Source of the DNA: Candidatus Liptonbacteria bacterium
GTDB taxonomy: Bacteria; Patescibacteriota; Minisyncoccia; UBA6257; Colwellbacteraceae
Assembly: GCA_019923695.1 (NCBI GenBank)
Contig: JAHXGO010000005.1
Span: forward strand, 1-34,175
Direction: 5' to 3'
DNA: 34,175 nt
Made by a program: the position numbers and the translations under genes
Shown: in pieces, positions 1 to 6,456 of the stretch
How the letters are laid out: each line of letters begins with the position of its first letter
Numbering within the stretch: position 1 is the first letter of the stretch
The notes under the pieces: generated by a model
Database searches by the model: none
What the model was told of the DNA's origin: nothing
Seen by the model: the letters and a program-made list of their open reading frames with translations, nothing else

Positions 1-29
1 CAAGCGCGGAAAACGCAAACTTTACAAAT

Positions 30-103
30 TGGCTGCCGGACTTGGATTCGAACCAAGATACCATGCTCCAGAGGCATGTGTCCTACCATTAGACGATCCG
101 GCA
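30..103 (-). tRNA. tRNA-Gln (anticodon CUG), CCA encoded
   Basis: Read on the minus strand this is a full cloverleaf: acceptor TGCCGGA pairs with TCCGGCA, D arm GTCTAATGGTAGGAC, anticodon stem CATGC/GCATG around loop CTCTGGA, and T arm with TTCGAAT. The loop gives anticodon CTG, which reads CAG (Gln). The discriminator is G and the 3' CCA is encoded. It is closely similar to the second tRNA-Gln at 14371-14444, including part of the 3' flank, so the two are probably duplicates with different anticodons. Confidence 0.95.
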
Positions 104-150
104 ATATTTTATATCTTGCCTATTTTTTTGAAAACTTGGCGAGATAAGAT

Positions 151-177
151 GTGTCATTAGACGATCCAACAATATTT
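151..177 (-). repeat. Truncated tRNA-Gln 5'-end copy
   Basis: On the minus strand this reads TTGGATCGTCTAATGACACAT, close to the start of the neighbouring intact tRNA-Gln (CCGGATCGTCTAATGGTAGGACACAT) with two substitutions at the front and loss of GTAGG. The preceding AATATTG also matches the flank of the intact gene. It lies about 65 bp upstream of the intact tRNA, in the same orientation, and lacks the anticodon arm and 3' half, so it cannot be a working tRNA. Confidence 0.7.
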
Positions 178-303
178 ACCAAGATAATTTTGGGAAAAAC
201 GCTTCGTCATTCTATTTAAAATATTTTTTAAAAAACTAACAATAGTAAATTTTTAACTTAATATATCAAATTAAATTTATTATAAGCAATTGGAATATTG
301 CTA

Positions 304-312
304 TGATATAAT
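304..312 (+). promoter_or_regulatory. Extended -10 promoter of the superoxide dismutase gene
   Basis: TGATATAAT is a TGn extended -10 element with a perfect TATAAT hexamer, about 46 bases before the ATG. No good -35 is visible at the usual spacing. A 9-bp inverted repeat (AAAAAGAAG at 314-322, CTTCTTTTT at 338-346) follows, but it begins before the expected transcription start, so a leader hairpin is doubtful. Confidence 0.5.
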
Positions 313-358
313 AAAAAAGAAGAGATTTCAATCAAAACTTCTTTTTATAAAATAAAAA

Positions 359-952
359 ATGGCAAAAGAAATAATTGTAAAACCGCTTGGGATAACCGCT
401 GATTTAAATGGAATTACTTTCAAAGCTGTTTTAGAGCATTTTAAGCTTTATGAGGGATATATTAAAAAAATTAATGAAATAAGAACCAAAATAGAGACCG
501 TTGATAAACAGCTCGCGAATGCTACTTATAGTGAAATAGGAGAACTTAAAAGGCAGGAATCATTTGCCGCAGATGGGGTTAAACTACATGAAATATACTT
601 CAGTATTTTAGGCGGCAACGGAGAGTCGTCTGGAAAAGTAGCACAGCTTATTAATCGGGACTTCGGTTCTTTGGAAAATTGGATGGCGGATATGACTGCC
701 GCCGGACTTTCGGCAAGGGGATGGGTGATACTTTCATACGATTTAGCGGATAAGTCGCTTCATAATTACAGCGCTGATGCCCATAATGTAGGGTTGGTTG
801 TTGGGACAATACCACTTATAACGCTTGATGTTTATGAGCACGCTTATTTTATGGATTATGGCGTTAACCGAAAAGGATATATTGAAGCGTTTTTCAAAAA
901 TCTTAACTGGAAAAAAATAGATGAAATAGCGGAGGAACATAAAATACAATAA
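359..952 (+). CDS. Superoxide dismutase, Fe/Mn family
   Basis: Converts superoxide to oxygen and hydrogen peroxide using a single Fe or Mn ion; no export signal is visible, so it should be cytoplasmic. At 197 aa it has the usual length. All four metal ligands can be placed: His27 in the N-terminal helical hairpin, His77 (LHEIYFSIL), and Asp157 and His161 in the family signature DVYEHAYFMDYG. The GW pair near residue 121 is also present. Position 142 is His where Mn-type enzymes carry the outer-sphere Gln; the 15-residue spacing to Asp157 matches the bacterial Mn enzymes. His at this site is known from the M. tuberculosis iron enzyme, so iron or mixed metal use is my inference. The gene stands alone with its own extended -10 promoter and no Shine-Dalgarno. 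Metal choice cannot be settled from sequence, so I give no sodA/sodB symbol. Confidence 0.93.
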   Translation: MAKEIIVKPLGITADLNGITFKAVLEHFKLYEGYIKKINEIRTKIETVDKQLANATYSEIGELKRQESFAADGVKLHEIYFSILGGNGESSGKVAQLINRDFGSLENWMADMTAAGLSARGWVILSYDLADKSLHNYSADAHNVGLVVGTIPLITLDVYEHAYFMDYGVNRKGYIEAFFKNLNWKKIDEIAEEHKIQ

Positions 953-1212
953 AATTTCACCTCATTTTCACTACTTAACAAAATTTTGCAGAATAAGCTT
1001 GAGTTTTTATTGTCGCGAGAATAACACAAAAATAAATTTTCACGCGTATAAATAACGGTGGCGCAAACATAATAATAAAATTTGTGAAAAATTATTCAGG
1101 AGAAAAAACTCTTCGTTAATATCAAATTTTTTAAAAAACCACAATAGTCGAAACTCAAAATTGACAGGAATTTAGCAAGTTTTTGGATGATACCTTAAAT
1201 TATAAAAATTAT

Positions 1213-2118
1213 TTAAATAATTATCGGTTTTTTGCCCTCAATCTGGATTTTCTTGAGTTTTAGTTTCCCATCTAGAGTTAAAATAGCCTCTAAAATTTTT
1301 ATCCGTTTTTCGGTTTTTGTAATTTCGTATAATTTTGTATTTTTGTAAGTATGTGTCCATATTCCCGGCTCGGGATTTAAAGCCCGGATTTTACGATCAA
1401 TTTCTACAGCAAGCCGTTGAATTTCTTGAAGTGAGTTTGTTGAACCTTGAGCTTTTTCTAAATCTGTTGGTTCAATATAAGCGTCTTGAATAAAAAATTT
1501 TTTGGTATAAGTGGCTTGGGATTCGTCTTGAGGTAAGGGGGTAATTTTACCTAACACAAAATCCGGCAAAATTTTAATTAATAAATCCGCTCCTAATTTA
1601 GCTAATTTTTGAGACAAAATTAAAAATTTAAAATTATTTTTGTTTATTGAAAACTCTAATTTTTGTTTTATAAGAATTGGCCCGTGGTCCATTTTTTCAT
1701 CCATTAAATAAAGAGTGAGGCCAGTTTGTTCGTCCCCGTTTAAAATAGCGGCTTGAATAGGGGAGGAACCGCGATGTTTTGGCAAAAGCGAAGGATGAAC
1801 GCCAATAGCGCCAAGTTTTGGAATATCTAAAATTTCTTTCGGTAAAATTTTTGAATAAGCGGCAACTACGAAAAAATCAGGTTTATAATTTATGATATCT
1901 AATTTATGATTTATTAAAATTTCCGGCTGTAGAATATCAATATCATATTTTTCAGCCAAAATTTTAGTTAGCGGGGGAGTAATAATTTTTTTTCTGCCAA
2001 CCGGCTTATCCGGATTGCAGATAATCGCCGAAGGGATAAAACCGGCTTTAATTAATTCTTCTAAAATAACGGCCGCAAATTCAGGCGTGCCGAAGAATAT
2101 GTATTTCAAATTTTTCAT
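1213..2118 (-). CDS. fmt: Methionyl-tRNA formyltransferase
   Basis: Formylates Met-tRNA(fMet) for initiation using 10-formyltetrahydrofolate. The 301-aa protein has the N-terminal start IFFGTPEFA, the formyltransferase motif HPSLLPKHRG at about 108-117 and MDHGPIL at 143-149, followed by a slightly short C-terminal domain ending in KKPIII. Of the family's Asn-His-Asp catalytic set (E. coli N106, H108, D144), His108 and Asp144 are present but position 106 is Gly (GAIGVH instead of GCINVH). It is the last gene of a leftward operon, 8 nt after def, which makes the paired formylation/deformylation role secure. No Shine-Dalgarno precedes the ATG. The Asn loss might be a lineage trait rather than loss of function. 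Confidence 0.93.
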   Translation of the reverse strand: MKNLKYIFFGTPEFAAVILEELIKAGFIPSAIICNPDKPVGRKKIITPPLTKILAEKYDIDILQPEILINHKLDIINYKPDFFVVAAYSKILPKEILDIPKLGAIGVHPSLLPKHRGSSPIQAAILNGDEQTGLTLYLMDEKMDHGPILIKQKLEFSINKNNFKFLILSQKLAKLGADLLIKILPDFVLGKITPLPQDESQATYTKKFFIQDAYIEPTDLEKAQGSTNSLQEIQRLAVEIDRKIRALNPEPGIWTHTYKNTKLYEITKTEKRIKILEAILTLDGKLKLKKIQIEGKKPIII

Positions 2119-2126
2119 AATATTTT

Positions 2127-2636
2127 CTATTTGATATTTGCTACTTTATACAATTGCTTTGTTTTGTCTATAAATAGAATGCCATTAAGATGATCAATTT
2201 CATGCTGAATTGCTCTTGCTAAAATTCCCCATGCTTTGATTTTTACTTTTTTACCATTTTTATCAAAGCCTAAAAGAACTATCTTTTTATATCGCGAAAC
2301 TTTGCCGATAACTCCATCAACGCTCAAACATCCTTCTTCTCCGTCTTCGGTTTCTTTGGAAAACTTTATTATTTGAGGATTAAAAATCGCGTAAAATTTT
2401 TCTTTATCGCTTAAAATGAACATTCGCCAATTCATTCCTACTTGATTTGCCCCTAAACCAATACCATTATTTTCCTTCATTATTTTTCTCATTTTTTTGA
2501 TAGCTTCCGTAATTTCTTTTTTTCTTTTTGTGTCGCGCAAAACAGCAAGGTCAAAATCCGGCGCCTGTTTTCGCAAAAATTCAAAATCTTCTTTTAAGTG
2601 TATTTTTAAAAGTTTATTTTCTTTTTGTGTGTTCAT
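2127..2636 (-). CDS. def: Peptide deformylase
   Basis: Removes the formyl group from the N-terminal methionine of new proteins; a metal-dependent cytoplasmic enzyme. The 169-aa product carries the three family motifs in order: GIGLGANQVG (58-67), EGCLS (101-105, ligand Cys103) and QHEIDHLNG (144-152, ligands His145 and His149 with catalytic Glu146). Motif 1 is usually GxGLAAxQ; here the second Ala position differs (GLGANQ). It overlaps the upstream hypothetical gene by 23 bp and is followed by fmt, so the three are almost certainly one transcript. There is no Shine-Dalgarno; translational coupling through the overlap is likely. Confidence 0.95.
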   Translation of the reverse strand: MNTQKENKLLKIHLKEDFEFLRKQAPDFDLAVLRDTKRKKEITEAIKKMRKIMKENNGIGLGANQVGMNWRMFILSDKEKFYAIFNPQIIKFSKETEDGEEGCLSVDGVIGKVSRYKKIVLLGFDKNGKKVKIKAWGILARAIQHEIDHLNGILFIDKTKQLYKVANIK

Positions 2637-2934
2637 TTTTTATTTTTTTTTGTTGATGCCAAACTTTCATAAAATAAGCGCCTTTGTTCTTTACAAGCTT
2701 CATTTCCGAAATTGATTTTGCTAATTCTAAAAGCTTTGTTTCGTCGTCCTTTTTAGCCATTTTTATGTAAAGGGACTTATGTTTTTCATCGTCAAGAAGC
2801 TGGGCAAGTAAAAGGCCGATTAATTGATATTTTGTGTAAACTCTGGATTTTTTAGCTCTTTCAGCGATTGTTTTAAGATAATCGTCAGGGAAGCTTTCGT
2901 TTTTAACCCTGTTGTTGTTTAATGGTTCAGCCAT
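2614..2934 (-). CDS. Small conserved-looking protein upstream of def
   Basis: I do not recognise a family. The 106-aa product is highly charged, with a Lys/Glu-rich helical pattern (for example PDDYLKTIAERAKKSRVY and KDDETKLLELAKSI) and a basic tail KKIKNEHTKRK, which suggests a small helical, possibly RNA- or ribosome-associated protein, but that is a guess. It is the first gene of the leftward operon, overlapping def by 23 bp. A -10-like TACAAT lies at complement 2943-2948, only 8 nt before the ATG, so the message would be nearly leaderless. The overlap, reading-frame length and promoter position make it a real gene. Confidence 0.75.
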   Translation of the reverse strand: MAEPLNNNRVKNESFPDDYLKTIAERAKKSRVYTKYQLIGLLLAQLLDDEKHKSLYIKMAKKDDETKLLELAKSISEMKLVKNKGAYFMKVWHQQKKIKNEHTKRK

Positions 2935-2942
2935 TATATTTC

Positions 2943-2948
2943 ATTGTA
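2943..2948 (-). promoter_or_regulatory. -10 box of the hyp-def-fmt operon
   Basis: On the minus strand TACAAT is followed by 8 nt and the ATG of the first operon gene, leaving almost no 5' leader. No strong -35 is visible in the A/T-rich upstream sequence. Confidence 0.4.
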
Positions 2949-2985
2949 GAATAAAAAATATAAAAAAATAAGCCTTTTTATATAT

Positions 2986-3273
2986 ATGGCAAGGAGTTTA
3001 TTTTTAGCTATAAATCTATCTGAAAATATCAAAGTCAATTTTTTTGTTTTTTATTTAACATTAGCGAGGTTTTATTTTCAAATAGATGAGGTTGATTTGG
3101 TTTAATTTGTCAACGATATTACAATTGTAAATAATAAAATAAAAGAAGAAAAAGAAAATTTTTCTTTTTTCGCCGATAAGTTTGACCTTATAAAATCAAA
3201 GATTCATAAAAACGGGCCTTCTTATAATGTAGTTAAAATAATATTTTTTAATCAAAACAACGAATCCCATTAG
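2986..3273 (+). pseudogene. Decayed 2'-5' RNA ligase-like (ThpR/LigT) gene
   Basis: One frame runs from ATG to TAG over 95 codons with a single internal TAA at 3103-3105. Before the stop it reads MARSLFLAINLSENIKVNF, matching the conserved start of the 2'-5' RNA ligase/cyclic phosphodiesterase family. After the stop, FDLIKSKIHKNGPSYNVVKI matches the family's C-terminal block (pattern F..I.L.ES.L...GP.Y.V). The central part is missing, including both HxT catalytic motifs, and the length is about half of the usual 180 residues. I read it as a remnant with a large internal deletion plus a nonsense codon. This is pattern recognition by eye; a profile search would settle it. Confidence 0.6.
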
Positions 3274-3302
3274 AGGCGATTCAATAAAATTGTTTGGGGA
3301 TA

Positions 3303-3332
3303 TTGGTTATTTTTAAAAAAATTATGTATAAT
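3303..3332 (+). promoter_or_regulatory. Promoter of hpf, nearly leaderless
   Basis: TTGGTT (3303-3308), an 18-bp spacer and a perfect TATAAT (3327-3332). The chosen ATG of hpf begins at 3342, nine bases after the -10 box, so transcription should start within about 3 nt of the start codon. Confidence 0.6.
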
Positions 3333-3341
3333 TTAAAAACT

Positions 3342-3671
3342 ATGAAAATAAATATTAAAATTACAAATTTTGATTTAACTCCGGCTATAAAACAATATAT
3401 AGAAAAAAAGCTTAATTATCTGGATAAATTTTTATCTCGTTATACAACTAAAGGCGAAGCTGAAGTGGATTTTGAAGTTGGCAGGACAACGCGTCATCAC
3501 AAAAAAGGAGAAGTGTTTTATGCTAAAGCTAACCTTAAGACGCCGGACGGATTTTTTAGGGCGAATAAAACTAACGATGATTTGTTTACCGCTATTGATG
3601 AAGTTAAAAGCTGTCTTTTGGAGTTAATTAAGAAGCATAAAACAAAAAAAGATTTAAACAAAAGAAAATAA
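3342..3671 (+). CDS. hpf: Ribosome hibernation promoting factor (short HPF/RaiA type)
   Basis: Binds the decoding region of the 30S subunit and keeps idle ribosomes inactive. From the chosen start the protein is 109 aa, the length of the short form without the C-terminal dimerisation domain. It begins MKINIKITNFDLTPAIKQYI, a typical family start, and continues through EVDFEVGRTTRHHKKGEVFYAKANL to a Lys-rich tail. The ORF track extends upstream to 3294, but that extension has no family match and overlaps the -10 box, so the internal ATG at 3342 is preferred. It directly precedes secA by 15 nt. The ribosomal target is inferred from the family. Confidence 0.88.
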   Translation: MKINIKITNFDLTPAIKQYIEKKLNYLDKFLSRYTTKGEAEVDFEVGRTTRHHKKGEVFYAKANLKTPDGFFRANKTNDDLFTAIDEVKSCLLELIKKHKTKKDLNKRK

Positions 3672-3686
3672 TTGTTAAATATCGGA

Positions 3687-6287
3687 ATGATTTTAGATTT
3701 TTTATTTGATTTTAAAAAAGCGTCTTTAAATAAAGCGGAAGCGCTGGTAGAAAAAATTAATCAGAAAGAAAACGAAATTTCTATTTTAAGCGATCAAAAA
3801 TTAAAAGAACAAAGCCTTCAGCTTAAAAATAAAGTTTCAAAAGGCGAAAACCCGGATGATGTTTTAATAGATGCCTTTGCTTTAATTAGAGAAGCGTCAA
3901 AAAGAACTTTGGGTCAAAGGCATTTTGATGTTCAGTTACTTGGCGGAATTGTTCTCCATCAGGGGAAAATAGCGGAGATGTTGACGGGTGAGGGAAAAAC
4001 TCTTGCGGCTACGACGCCAGCTTATCTCAATGCTTTGACCGGCAAAGGAGTTCATATTATTACGGTTAACGATTATTTGGCTAAGCGAGACACTGTTTGG
4101 ATGGGCCAAATATATCATTTTTTAGGATTATCGGTTGGATGTTTAACTCACGAACAGGCTTTTTTGTATGACCCAAATTATCAAGAAAAAGACCCAGAAC
4201 CCGAAATTTTAGTTACAGAAGGAGCGCCAAAAAAAAGCAAATTAGAAATTACAGACAATAATAAGGACAAAGAACGCGATGTTTTAGGCGGCTTTAAAGT
4301 AGTTCGTGAATTTTTAAGACCGGTTTCAAGAAAAGAGGCGTATTTAGCTGACATCACTTATGGCACGAATCATGAGTTTGGATTTGATTATTTAAGAGAT
4401 AATTTGGTTTACAATAAAAGCGATCAAGTTTTAAGTCGTGACTTTGACGAACAAAGCGTTCAAGACATCGAGAAACCTACTATTTATTCTGACGAACAGA
4501 AAACTCAAGATATTAAGCGATATGCCGCTCGGTATAATTACGCCATTATTGATGAGGTTGACAGTATTTTAATTGACGAAGCTAGAACCCCTTTAATTAT
4601 AGCTTCACCCGACTATTCTTCAGCTGAATTTTACAAGTTATTTAATAAAGCCGTTAGTCGTCTTAAGGTGGAAGAAGATTATATAGTTGATGAAAAACAT
4701 AAATCCGCGGAAATAACCGAGAAAGGCATTGATGCGGTTGAAAAATTAACGGGTATTAAAAATCTTTACAGTCCTCAAAATATTGGATTAATTCATTTTT
4801 TGGAAGCTTGCTTAAAGGCTAATTATCTTTTTGTTAAAGACAAAGATTATGTTATTAAAAGTGGAGAAGTTGTTATAGTTGATCAGTTTACTGGAAGGCT
4901 GATGTTTGGTCGGCGTTATTCAGCTGGTTTACATCAAGCAATTGAGGCCAAAGAAATGGTTCAAATTAAAGAAGAATCCAAAACCTTTGCCCAGATTACT
5001 ATTCAGAATTTTTTCAGGCTTTACAAAAAGAAAGCCGGGATGACCGGAACCGCTCAAACATCAGCCGAAGAATTTCATAAGGTTTACAATTTAGAGGTGG
5101 TTAGCATCCCGCCGAATAAACCGATGATTCGTAAGGATTTTGGGGATGTGGTATATAAAACCGCTCAAGCAAAATATCAAGCAATTAGCGAAGAGATAAA
5201 AAAACGTCAAGAAGCTGGACAGCCAGTTTTAGTTGGTACGGTTTCAATTGAAAAAAATGAAGCTCTTGCGGATTATTTTAGGCAGACAGGTATTTCTTTT
5301 GAAATATTAAATGCTAAAAATCATGAACGCGAAGGTTCGATTATTGCTCAAGCTGGAAAATTGGGAGCTGTAACTTTAGCGACAAATATGGCTGGGAGAG
5401 GAGTTGACATTGTTTTAGGAGGAAATCCGTCGTCTATATCTGAATCAGAAAAAATTAAAAAAATAGGAGGACTTCATGTTATCGGAACCGAAAGACATGA
5501 AGCTAGAAGAATAGATAATCAGTTAAGGGGAAGAGCTGGTCGGCAAGGAGATCTTGGGTCTTCGCAATTTTTTCTTTCTTTAGAAGACGATTTAATGAGG
5601 GTTTTTGGAGGCGATAGATTAAAACAATTGATGCATTCTTTTAACATACCGGATGAACAGCCTATTGAGTCGCGATTGGTTTCATCGGCGATCGCTGAAG
5701 CTCAACGAAAAATCGAAGGAATTAACTTTGACACTAGAAAACATCTTTTAGAATACGACGATGTTTTAAATAAGCAAAGAATTAATATTTATCGCCGTCG
5801 TCAAGAAGTTTTGGACGCGGATGAAAAAAGTTTAAAAAATATCGTGGCTAATTTGATATCAGATTATTTAAAAAAAATAAATGATAGCGATAAGTTTGAT
5901 GAGATAAGAGAAAAAATTAATCGATTTGAAAATATTAGTATCATCAAGAGGCCGGTTCTTATGATTCTTGATACTTTGTGGATGAATCATTTGGAAGATA
6001 TAGAATCTTTGACGGACTCGGTTAGGATTAGAGCTTATGGCCAACACGATCCTTTGGTTGAATATCGGCGAGAAAGCCACATTTTATTTAATGAATTAAT
6101 TTTAAACTTGGAGCGGTGGGTTTTTGAAAATATTTTTAAAATCCGGTCTTTATTGGAAAACTCTTCTGAAAATTTGCAGGTTAAAACTAGTAATTTTTTT
6201 AAAGCCGGCAGAAACGACCCTTGTCCTTGCGGAGCAAAAAAAGAAGACGGCACACCGATTAAATATAAAAAGTGTCATGGTAAATAA
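3687..6287 (+). CDS. secA: Protein translocase ATPase SecA
   Basis: Motor ATPase that pushes preproteins through SecYEG at the membrane. About 867 aa from the ATG at 3687; the track start at 3672 is a TTG and adds five unlikely residues. Visible in order: Walker A MLTGEGKTL near residue 100, VNDYLAKRD, the Walker B region DEVDSILIDEARTP, TGTAQTSAEEF, GTVSIEKNE, NMAGRGVDIVLGG, the helicase motif RGRAGRQGD, and a C-terminal zinc tail CPCG...KYKKCHGK. Two stretches look inserted compared with standard SecA: a charged segment between FLYDPNYQEKD and REFLRPVSRKEAY, and another before NYAIIDEVDS. It follows hpf closely and could be on the same message. Confidence 0.97.
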   Translation: MILDFLFDFKKASLNKAEALVEKINQKENEISILSDQKLKEQSLQLKNKVSKGENPDDVLIDAFALIREASKRTLGQRHFDVQLLGGIVLHQGKIAEMLTGEGKTLAATTPAYLNALTGKGVHIITVNDYLAKRDTVWMGQIYHFLGLSVGCLTHEQAFLYDPNYQEKDPEPEILVTEGAPKKSKLEITDNNKDKERDVLGGFKVVREFLRPVSRKEAYLADITYGTNHEFGFDYLRDNLVYNKSDQVLSRDFDEQSVQDIEKPTIYSDEQKTQDIKRYAARYNYAIIDEVDSILIDEARTPLIIASPDYSSAEFYKLFNKAVSRLKVEEDYIVDEKHKSAEITEKGIDAVEKLTGIKNLYSPQNIGLIHFLEACLKANYLFVKDKDYVIKSGEVVIVDQFTGRLMFGRRYSAGLHQAIEAKEMVQIKEESKTFAQITIQNFFRLYKKKAGMTGTAQTSAEEFHKVYNLEVVSIPPNKPMIRKDFGDVVYKTAQAKYQAISEEIKKRQEAGQPVLVGTVSIEKNEALADYFRQTGISFEILNAKNHEREGSIIAQAGKLGAVTLATNMAGRGVDIVLGGNPSSISESEKIKKIGGLHVIGTERHEARRIDNQLRGRAGRQGDLGSSQFFLSLEDDLMRVFGGDRLKQLMHSFNIPDEQPIESRLVSSAIAEAQRKIEGINFDTRKHLLEYDDVLNKQRINIYRRRQEVLDADEKSLKNIVANLISDYLKKINDSDKFDEIREKINRFENISIIKRPVLMILDTLWMNHLEDIESLTDSVRIRAYGQHDPLVEYRRESHILFNELILNLERWVFENIFKIRSLLENSSENLQVKTSNFFKAGRNDPCPCGAKKEDGTPIKYKKCHGK

Positions 6288-6456
6288 GATAAAGCCGGAT
6301 TATTTGTCTACAGCGGGTTCATCAGAAACGGGGTTATTGGTTAGAACTGTCTATGAGTCAAGGATTGTTTATTAACCGTATAGTCTATAAAAAAGAATTA
6401 AAAATACGGCCGTTAAAAATATTTATTATTAAGACTTAAATATAAAGTACAAGTTT
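6288..6456 (+). other. Intergenic spacer between secA and the DUF4012 gene
   Basis: About 170 bp with no convincing gene; the 83-aa track ORF that crosses it is a shadow of the secA 3' end. A TATAAA at 6441-6446 lies 10 nt before the next ATG and is a possible -10 box. Confidence 0.4.

Larger units (their letters stand above)
104..358. other. Intergenic region with tRNA fragment and promoter
   Basis: This AT-rich gap holds a truncated copy of the tRNA-Gln 5' end (about 151-177), a degenerate copy of the 30-bp interspersed repeat (about 256-284) and an extended -10 promoter before the superoxide dismutase gene. I see no open reading frame of note in it. Confidence 0.6.

Noticed and set aside
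314-346. Leader attenuator hairpin before the superoxide dismutase gene
   Set aside because: The 9-bp inverted repeat starts before the expected transcription start, so the full stem would not form in the RNA.
3672-3686. TTG start of secA at 3672
   Set aside because: The ATG at 3687 gives a typical SecA N-terminus; the extra five residues have no support.
6124-6375. 83-aa reading frame overlapping the end of secA
   Set aside because: It lies mostly within secA in another frame, has no family features and no promoter.
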